Origin: CAYJRR01 sp964372275 [NCBI: uncultured bacterium]
Lineage (GTDB): Bacteria; CAYJRR01
Assembly (NCBI GenBank): GCA_964372275.1
Contig: CAYJRR010000012.1
Span: 1 to 45,384, forward strand
Length of the DNA stretch: 45,384 bases
Direction: 5' to 3'
The translations under genes and the position numbers were made by a program. Below are positions 39,439 through 45,384 of the stretch, one piece after another. How positions within the stretch are numbered: position 1 is the first letter of the stretch; each line of letters starts with the position of its first letter. The notes beneath the pieces are model-generated. The model was given only the letters and a program-made list of their open reading frames with translations. It was not told the DNA's origin and ran no database searches.

Positions 39439-40029
39439 ATGGGCGCACTCTTTCCGCGATCGTCGAACACGTTCTTCCGGGTCGGCCTGGCAGGACTTCT
39501 CGGCGTCCTGCTCCTCGGGATCGGTGGGCCGATGCTCTACGCGCGCTCCCCGTACGCGACCGGACGCTCGCAGCCGGTCGCCCAGCCGGTGGCCTTCGAT
39601 CATCGCCACCACGTCGCCGACGACGCGATCGACTGCCGCTATTGCCACCAGACGGTCGAGCGGTCGGCGTGGGCAGGTCTCCCGGCGACCGAGGTCTGCA
39701 TGGGTTGCCACGCCCAGATCTGGAGCCGCAGCCCGATCCTTGCGGCGGTACGCGCGGCCCATTTCGAGGGGACGCCGATCCCCTGGGTGCGGGTCCACCG
39801 GCTCCCCGAGTTCGTCTACTTCGACCACTCGATCCACGTGGCGAAAGGGGTCGGGTGCGCCGTCTGCCACGGCGAGGTCGAACGGATGGCCGCGGTGGAG
39901 CAGGCCTCGCCGATGACGATGGGGTGGTGCCTGGACTGTCACCGCGATCCCGCGCGCGCGCTCGGCGAAGAGGTCGTGCGCGCGCGCGACCTCCGACCTC
40001 GAACCTCCTGCACCACCTGCCACCGATGA
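39439..40029 (+). CDS. actA: Alternative complex III pentaheme cytochrome c subunit ActA
   Basis: This 196-residue protein has one N-terminal membrane anchor (FFRVGLAGLLGVLLLGIGG) and five CXXCH heme-binding motifs: CRYCH, CMGCH, CAVCH, CLDCH and CTTCH. Additional His residues (FDHRHHVADDA, VYFDHSIHVAKG) are suited as distal ligands. This is the cytochrome c7/ActA pattern. In alternative complex III it receives electrons from ActB and passes them towards ActE or cytochrome c on the periplasmic side. ATG 39439 is chosen since it places the anchor directly at the N-terminus. Its stop overlaps actB (ATGA). Confidence 0.94.
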   Translation: MGALFPRSSNTFFRVGLAGLLGVLLLGIGGPMLYARSPYATGRSQPVAQPVAFDHRHHVADDAIDCRYCHQTVERSAWAGLPATEVCMGCHAQIWSRSPILAAVRAAHFEGTPIPWVRVHRLPEFVYFDHSIHVAKGVGCAVCHGEVERMAAVEQASPMTMGWCLDCHRDPARALGEEVVRARDLRPRTSCTTCHR

Positions 40030-42863
40030 GCGGCGAGGCGATCGACCGCCGCGGGTTCCTGCAGTGGCTCGCCGGGTCGGCGGCGTCGGCGGCCGCAGTG
40101 GCGGGCTGCGGGCAGGGGCGTGAGACGGCGCTTCCCTACGGGCGCCAGCCGCCGGAGGTCGTTCCCGGCCGCGCCCTCCACTTCGCCAGCGCGTCGGTGT
40201 TGGACGGCGCGGCGACCGGTCTCCTGGTCACGAGCCACGCCGGGCGGCCGACCAAGGTCGAGGGGAACCGATCGCATCCGGCGAGCCTGGGCGCGACGAC
40301 GGCGCAGCACCAGGCGATGATCGCCAGCCTCTACGACCCCCGCCGCGCGTCGATCCACCGCCATCGCGGAGAGCCCCGCTCCTGGTCGGCGGTCGTCGAC
40401 GCGCTCCGATCGATCGCGGCGCGGCACCGGGAGGACGACGGCCGGTCGTTCCGACTGCTGCTCGAGCCGACCTCCTCGCCGACGCTGCTCGAACTGCGCG
40501 CGAGGGTCGCGCGGCGGTTCCCGCGCGCCGTCTTCCATCGCCTCGGCCCCTTCGCGTCGGGCCACGCGGCGGACGGGGCGCGCCTCGCCTTCGGCCGACG
40601 GCTCCTCGTCCGCTACGACCTGGCGCGGGCCACGACGGTCCTTTCGCTGGACGCCGACCTCCTGGGAACGATGTCCGACCGGCTCCGTCACGCGCGCGGA
40701 TTCGCGGAGACCCGGGTGGGGAAGGAGGTCGGGCGGCTCTACGCGGCGGAGGCGTCGATGACGTTGACCGGCGCGGCCGCCGACGAGCGGCTTCCCCTGC
40801 GTTCCGCGGAGATCGAGGCGGCGGCGCGGCGTCTCGTCCGGTCGCTGGCGGCGCTCGCCGGTTCACCGCTCGACCGGCTGCGACGGCTGCCTTCGGTCCC
40901 GCTCGCCGCCGAGGCCACTCGCTGGATCGACGCCGCCGCGGCGGCGCTTCACCGCGCGGGGCCCTCCGGTCTGGTCGCCGTCGGTCCGCGGCAGCCGCCC
41001 GTCGTCCACGCGCTCGCCCACGCGATCCACGCCGCGCTCGGGTCGGTCGGCCGGACCGTGCACCTCTCCCGCTCGCCGCTGCTCGACGCGGAGCCCCAGG
41101 CGACGCTCTCCGACCTGGTCGGGGCCATCGATCGCGGCGAAGTGGAGTCGCTGGTGGTGACGGCGTGGAACCCGGTCTACCGGGCGCCGGCCGACCTCCC
41201 GTTGGCGGAGCGATTCGCCTCCGTACCCTCCGCCTTCTATCTCGCGACGCACGAAGACGAGACCTCGGCCGCCTGCGCCTGGTTCGTCCCAAAGCGCCAC
41301 GAGCTCGAGTCCTGGGAGGACGCGCGCGCGCTCGACGGGACGGTCACCTTCCAGCAGCCGCTGATCGAACCGCTCTTCCACGGGCGGCAGGAGTCGGAGC
41401 TTTGGGCGGAGGTCCTCGGCGGCGCGTCCGCGACTTCGACCGATCCGCGGGAGATCCTGGTCGCGTCGTGGCGCGAACGGACCGGGTCCGACGGGTTCGA
41501 CGAGCGGTGGGAGCGATGGCTCCGCGACGGGTTCCAGCAGGGGACGGCGTCGGCCGCGGAGCCGGCGCCGGTGCGCTGGCCGGCGATCGCCGCCGCGCTC
41601 GCGGCGCCACCGGCGACCGCCGGCGGCGTCGCGGTCGAGTTCCGGCTCGACGAGAAGGTCCACGACGGGCGCTTCGGGCGGAACCGCTGGCTCCAGGAGC
41701 TGCCGCATCCGTCGACGTCGATCGCGTGGGACAACGCCGCGCTGGTCGCCCCGGCGACGGCGCGGAGGCTTCGGGTCGAAAACGGAGACGTCGTCCGGAT
41801 CTCGCTCGGCGGGCGCGGGCTCGAGGCGCCGGTCTGGATCGACCGTGGGCACGTCGAGGAGGCGGTGACCCTTCCGCTCGGCTACGGGCGCGAGGTGGAG
41901 CCGGGGGAGCGGGTCGGATTCGACGCCGGCGCGATCCGGCGGGCGAACGCTCCGTGGTTCGACGCGGGGGCCACGATCGTCCCGGCCGGACGGCGCCACC
42001 GCTTCGCCGTCGTGCAGGAGCACCACCGGATGGACGGTCGGCCGCTGGCGCTTGCCGTCACCGCGGCCTCGTTCGATCCGCACTCGCTCGACGAGCACCG
42101 GGGCCCCTTGCCCACGCTCTTCGGCGAGCCCGCTCCGGCGCCGTTCGACCACGGCCACCGCTGGGCGATGGCGATCGACCTCGCGCGCTGCGTCGGCTGC
42201 GCCGCCTGCGTCATCGCCTGCCAGGCCGAGAACAACATACCGGTCGTCGGGCGCGAGGGGGTCGCCCGCGGCCGCGAGATGCACTGGCTCCGCATCGACC
42301 GCTACTACGAAGGGGAGGACGACCGTCCCACCGTCGTCTCCCAGCCGGTCGCCTGCGTCCATTGCGAGGACGCCCCGTGCGAGTACGTCTGTCCCGTCAA
42401 CGCCACCGTCCACAGCGACGAAGGCCTGAACGAGATGGTCTACAACCGCTGCGTCGGGACCCGCTTCTGTTCCAACAACTGTCCCTACAAGGTCCGGCGC
42501 TTCAACTACTTCCATTACCAGGCCGACCGCCAGCCGGTGGAGGAGCTGGCCCTGAACCCCGACGTGACCGTCCGGGCCCGCGGGGTGATGGAGAAGTGCA
42601 CCTACTGCGTGCAGCGCATCGAGCGGGCGCGCATCGATGCGCGCGTGGCCGGGGTTCCGCTCGACGACGGCGCCGTCGTCACCGCCTGCGCGCAGGCCTG
42701 CCCGGCGGAGGCGATCGTCTTCGGCGATCTCGCCGATCCGACGTCGCGGGTGTCGCGCCTGCACCGGAACGATCGGCGCTACGACCTCCTTCACGCGCTC
42801 GGCACGCGCCCGCGCACCGCCTACCTGGTCAAGCTCCGCAACCCCGATCCGGAGCTGGCGTGA
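40026..42863 (+). CDS. actB: Alternative complex III iron-sulfur / molybdopterin-like subunit ActB
   Basis: This 945-residue protein begins with a twin-arginine-like signal (DRRGFLQWLAGSAASAAAVAGC). Residues about 40-680 are the molybdopterin oxidoreductase-like region, which in ACIII does not bind the Mo cofactor; NALVAP-like MoCo-binding detail is sparse here. Residues about 710-900 form a four-cluster ferredoxin domain: CVGCAACVIACQAENNIP, CVHCEDAPCEYVCP, CVGTRFCSNNCP, KCTYCVQRIERAR and CAQACP. This B1-B2 fusion is the normal ActB layout. It conducts electrons from the quinol-oxidising ActC side to the hemes. Coupled to actA by ATGA and directly followed by actC. Confidence 0.95.
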   Translation: MSGEAIDRRGFLQWLAGSAASAAAVAGCGQGRETALPYGRQPPEVVPGRALHFASASVLDGAATGLLVTSHAGRPTKVEGNRSHPASLGATTAQHQAMIASLYDPRRASIHRHRGEPRSWSAVVDALRSIAARHREDDGRSFRLLLEPTSSPTLLELRARVARRFPRAVFHRLGPFASGHAADGARLAFGRRLLVRYDLARATTVLSLDADLLGTMSDRLRHARGFAETRVGKEVGRLYAAEASMTLTGAAADERLPLRSAEIEAAARRLVRSLAALAGSPLDRLRRLPSVPLAAEATRWIDAAAAALHRAGPSGLVAVGPRQPPVVHALAHAIHAALGSVGRTVHLSRSPLLDAEPQATLSDLVGAIDRGEVESLVVTAWNPVYRAPADLPLAERFASVPSAFYLATHEDETSAACAWFVPKRHELESWEDARALDGTVTFQQPLIEPLFHGRQESELWAEVLGGASATSTDPREILVASWRERTGSDGFDERWERWLRDGFQQGTASAAEPAPVRWPAIAAALAAPPATAGGVAVEFRLDEKVHDGRFGRNRWLQELPHPSTSIAWDNAALVAPATARRLRVENGDVVRISLGGRGLEAPVWIDRGHVEEAVTLPLGYGREVEPGERVGFDAGAIRRANAPWFDAGATIVPAGRRHRFAVVQEHHRMDGRPLALAVTAASFDPHSLDEHRGPLPTLFGEPAPAPFDHGHRWAMAIDLARCVGCAACVIACQAENNIPVVGREGVARGREMHWLRIDRYYEGEDDRPTVVSQPVACVHCEDAPCEYVCPVNATVHSDEGLNEMVYNRCVGTRFCSNNCPYKVRRFNYFHYQADRQPVEELALNPDVTVRARGVMEKCTYCVQRIERARIDARVAGVPLDDGAVVTACAQACPAEAIVFGDLADPTSRVSRLHRNDRRYDLLHALGTRPRTAYLVKLRNPDPELA

Positions 42864-44300
42864 ATGGAGCCGCATCCCGGCGTCGGGACGCGCGAGGAGC
42901 GCCGGCTGCGCGATCCGCTCGAGCCGGAGCCGGTCCTGCTCGGCCGGCACGACGACGTCTCCCTCACCACCCGCCTGCTGCGCCCGGTCTGGACGCGGCC
43001 GGGGAGGGGTTGGTGGATCCTGTTCGCGGCGTCGGGGTCGCTCACCGCGCTGTTGGTCGTGGGCGTCGCCGTCACCTTCGGGCGCGGCGTCGGCACCTGG
43101 GGGAACAACATGCCGGTCGCCTGGGCGTTCGGGATCACCAACTTCGTGTGGTGGATCGGGATCGGCCACGCCGGGACGTTGATCTCCGCGATCCTGCTCT
43201 TGATGCACCAGCCGTGGCGGACGTCGATCAACCGCTTCGCCGAGGCGATGACGTTGTTCGCCGTGATCTGCGCCGGCCTCTACCCGGTCCTCCACCTCGG
43301 GCGGCCGTGGTTCTTCTACTGGCTGATCCCCTATCCGAGCCGCCTCGCGGTCTGGCCGCAGTTCAAGAGCGCCCTGGTCTGGGACGTCTTTGCCATCTCC
43401 ACCTACTTCACCGTCTCATTCCTATTTTGGTACATCGGGATGATCCCCGACCTGGCGACGCTCCGCGATGCATCGCCGTCGCGGCGGCAGCGGATCGTCT
43501 ACGGGATCCTCTCCCTCGGCTGGCGCAACTCGGCGCGCCACTGGCACGACTACCGGATCGCCTACCTGCTGCTGGCCGGGATCGCGACCCCGCTCGTTGT
43601 CAGCGTGCACACCGTCGTCAGCTTCGACTTCGCCACCTCCGTCCTCCCCGGATGGCACTCGACGATCTTTCCGCCCTACTTCGTGGCCGGCGCGGTCTTC
43701 AGCGGCTTCGCGATGGTGGTGACGCTGCTCGTCCCGGCGAGGCGGGCGCTGGGCCTGGGCGAGTTCGTGACGCTCAAGCACATGGACAACATGGCGAAGG
43801 TGATGCTCGTGACCGGGCTGATGGTGGCCTACGGCTACCTGGTCGAGCATTTCATCGCCTGGTACGGCGGCAACGACTACGAGGCGTTCGCCTTCCGGAA
43901 CCGGCAGCTCGGGCCCTACGCCTTCGTCTACTGGACGATGGTTGCCTGCAACGTGCTGGTGCCGCAGCTGTTCTGGTCGGGCCGACTGCGGCGAAACATG
44001 GCGGTCCTCTGGACCGCGTCGATCCTGATCAACGTCGGGATGTGGTGCGAGCGGTTCGTCATCATCGTCACCTCGCTGCACCGCGATTTCCTCCCGTCCA
44101 GCTGGGGGACGTTCGTGCCCACCTGGGTCGACGCGAGCCTGCTCTTCGGATCGATCGGCCTGTTCGGCCTCCTCTTCCTCCTCTTCCTCCGGTTCGTCCC
44201 GCCGGTCGCGGTCGCGGAGATGAAGGAGCTCCGTCACGAGCTCGCCGGGCCCCACCCTCGGCCCCCCGAGCTCGCGCTCCACGACGGAGGTGGCGGATGA
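42864..44300 (+). CDS. actC: Alternative complex III NrfD-like quinol-binding membrane subunit ActC
   Basis: This 478-residue polytopic protein starts at the base after the actB stop. It has about ten membrane segments, including [60 protein letters not shown] and [56 protein letters not shown] and [20 protein letters not shown] carry conserved His, Asp and Arg expected of the quinol site and proton path in the NrfD/PsrC family. The cytoplasmic N-terminus is long and acidic. The stop overlaps actD (ATGA). Confidence 0.95.
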   Translation: MEPHPGVGTREERRLRDPLEPEPVLLGRHDDVSLTTRLLRPVWTRPGRGWWILFAASGSLTALLVVGVAVTFGRGVGTWGNNMPVAWAFGITNFVWWIGIGHAGTLISAILLLMHQPWRTSINRFAEAMTLFAVICAGLYPVLHLGRPWFFYWLIPYPSRLAVWPQFKSALVWDVFAISTYFTVSFLFWYIGMIPDLATLRDASPSRRQRIVYGILSLGWRNSARHWHDYRIAYLLLAGIATPLVVSVHTVVSFDFATSVLPGWHSTIFPPYFVAGAVFSGFAMVVTLLVPARRALGLGEFVTLKHMDNMAKVMLVTGLMVAYGYLVEHFIAWYGGNDYEAFAFRNRQLGPYAFVYWTMVACNVLVPQLFWSGRLRRNMAVLWTASILINVGMWCERFVIIVTSLHRDFLPSSWGTFVPTWVDASLLFGSIGLFGLLFLLFLRFVPPVAVAEMKELRHELAGPHPRPPELALHDGGGG

Positions 44301-44836
44301 GCGCGGCGCCGTCGGCGACAGTTCTCGGACGATTCGGCTCCGGAGAGGAGGCGGTCGCGGCCGTGCGCGCGCTCCGGGCGCGGGGCGAACGAAACCTCGA
44401 CGCCTACTCCCCGCATCCGCTGCCGGAGCTGTCGGACGCGTTGGGACTGCGTCCCTCGCCGGTACCGCGGATGGCCGCGGCGGGTGCGGTGGTCGGCGCG
44501 GTGGCCGGGTACGGGATCCAGTGGTTCGCGAACGTCGCCGACTATCCGATCGACGTCGGCGGTCGCCCGGTCCACGGGCCGCTCGCCTTCCTGCCGGTGA
44601 CCTTCGAGCTGGCCGTCCTGTGCTGCGCCCTTTCGATCGTCGTCGGGCTGCTACTGCGCATGGGCCTTCCGCGGCCGTGGCACCCGGTGTTCGAGGTCGA
44701 CGAATTCCGGTCGAGCTCGCTCGACGGCTACTGGGTCGGCGTCCGGGTCGAACCGGCCCGAGATCCACAGCTCCTCGCCCGGGAGATGGAGTCCCTCGGC
44801 GGCCGCTCGGTCCACGTGGTGGAGATCGCCGAATGA
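44297..44836 (+). CDS. actD: Alternative complex III membrane subunit ActD
   Basis: This 179-residue protein has an N-terminal soluble part matching ActD ([20 protein letters not shown] then [18 protein letters not shown]), two membrane helices ([20 protein letters not shown] and [18 protein letters not shown]) flanking a periplasmic loop [13 protein letters not shown], and a C-terminal cytoplasmic domain ([20 protein letters not shown]). This is the DUF3341 architecture. It is a structural subunit of the complex. Both ends overlap their neighbours by 4 bases. Confidence 0.93.
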   Translation: MSAAPSATVLGRFGSGEEAVAAVRALRARGERNLDAYSPHPLPELSDALGLRPSPVPRMAAAGAVVGAVAGYGIQWFANVADYPIDVGGRPVHGPLAFLPVTFELAVLCCALSIVVGLLLRMGLPRPWHPVFEVDEFRSSSLDGYWVGVRVEPARDPQLLAREMESLGGRSVHVVEIAE

Positions 44837-45384
44837 GCCGTCGGCGCGCGACGCTCGCCGCAGGGGTCTTGCTCGTCGCGGGCTGCGGGGACGATCCGTT
44901 CCAGCGGATGATCGAGCAGCCGAAGCTGGAGCCGTACGAGACGAGCCGCTTCTTCGAGGACGGCCGTTCGATGCGCACGCCGCCGGCCGGGACGGTCCCG
45001 CGCGAGCGCGCGCCCGCCGACGCCGGTCCGGTCCTGGTCACGCGGGCGCTGCTCGAGCGCGGACGCTCGCGCTTCGAGATCCACTGCGCGACCTGTCACG
45101 GTCTCCTCGGCGACGGTCGCAGCGAGGTCGGGCGGAACATGTCGCTCGTCCGGCCTCCGCCGCTCGGCCCCCACGCCGGACACGCCCCCGCCTTTCTCGT
45201 CCGGGTGATCACCGAGGGGCGCGGGCTGATGCCCTCCTACGCCGCCGCGCTCCCGGTCGAAGATCGTTGGGCGGTGGCGGCCTACGTCCGGGCGCTCGCG
45301 CGCAGCCAGGCGACACCCGTCGCCGAGCTCACCGTCGAGGAGCGCGCGCGGCTCTCCGCCGGCGGCAGGCCCGACGCCGGCGGC
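44833..45384 (+). CDS. actE: Alternative complex III monoheme cytochrome c subunit ActE (3' truncated by window edge)
   Basis: ATG 44833 overlaps the actD stop. The first 184 residues are visible and the frame is still open at the window end. A lipoprotein signal ends LLVAGC (near residue 18), so the protein is membrane-tethered. PKLEPYETSRFFEDGRSMR is the typical ActE N-terminal segment; the single heme motif is CATCH within RFEIHCATCHGLLGDGRS, and the Met ligand lies in EGRGLMPSYAAALP before AVAAYVRAL. ActE delivers electrons from ActA to the terminal oxidase. ActF and possibly oxidase genes are expected just beyond the window. Confidence 0.94.
   Translation, partial: MSRRRATLAAGVLLVAGCGDDPFQRMIEQPKLEPYETSRFFEDGRSMRTPPAGTVPRERAPADAGPVLVTRALLERGRSRFEIHCATCHGLLGDGRSEVGRNMSLVRPPPLGPHAGHAPAFLVRVITEGRGLMPSYAAALPVEDRWAVAAYVRALARSQATPVAELTVEERARLSAGGRPDAGG

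Overview
The window is GC-rich (about 70 % by eye), almost completely coding and rich in GTG/TTG starts and 4-base ATGA/GTGA gene overlaps. Type IV pilus (T4P) assembly genes, shikimate genes, efp, accBC, a TamAB-like outer-membrane module, a Wza/Wzc-type polysaccharide locus and an alternative complex III (ACIII) point to a didermic, respiring bacterium. The order pilMNOPQ-aroC-aroK-aroB...roadblock-aroQ-efp-accB-accC is the one I know from Deltaproteobacteria-type lineages (Desulfuromonadota, Myxococcota and relatives). I therefore infer a high-GC member of that broad group and cannot resolve it further without a search.

Positions 1-17256 (+ strand). The end of a PilY1-like pilus adhesin is translationally coupled to a HEAT-repeat lipoprotein. 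An unusually AT-rich promoter-like island follows, then a small XRE-type HTH protein and pilM, pilN, pilO, pilP, pilQ. The array continues without a clear break into aroC, an AroK-AroB fusion, a small lipoprotein, a TPR protein, a roadblock/LC7 protein, a TPR-AroQ fusion, efp, accB and accC. Pilus assembly, aromatic biosynthesis, EF-P and fatty-acid precursor supply thus appear to share one very long transcription unit.

Positions 17257-28472 (+). After a short intergenic region with a weak terminator, a CRP-like palindrome and an extended -10-like element come a 934-residue TPR protein, an ExeA-type AAA ATPase, a TamB/AsmA-like protein and an Omp85 (TamA/BamA-like) protein with about seven POTRA-like repeats. 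This looks like an envelope-biogenesis unit.

Positions 27969-36333 (- strand). Read from 36333 downward, this is a polysaccharide operon: a small membrane protein, a Wza-like export protein, a beta-barrel protein, a GumC/Wzc-like co-polymerase, a BY-kinase-like ATPase with degenerate motifs, a polyprenyl glycosylphosphotransferase, an O-antigen ligase/polymerase and a FemAB-like acyltransferase. The order resembles the Myxococcus exo (spore coat) and XrtA-associated EPS loci, but no elongating glycosyltransferase, flippase or exosortase is present here. The last gene reads 504 bases antisense into the Omp85 gene.

Positions 36361-38833 hold a secreted staphylococcal-nuclease-like protein, a possible 59-residue small protein, an outer-membrane barrel protein on the - strand, and tRNA-His(GTG) and tRNA-Pro(TGG) on the + strand. 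Positions 38834-45384 (+) hold a DUF2231 membrane protein and the start of an ACIII operon (actA, actB, actC, actD and a truncated actE), which oxidises quinol and passes electrons towards a terminal oxidase.

The most interesting features are the two shikimate-enzyme fusions with charged Ser/Arg-rich linkers, the TPR/roadblock module embedded in the pilus-shikimate unit, the AT-rich island in front of the pilus genes, the seven-POTRA Omp85 protein and the BY-kinase relative with degenerate motifs. I see no CRISPR array, insertion sequence, integrase or rRNA.
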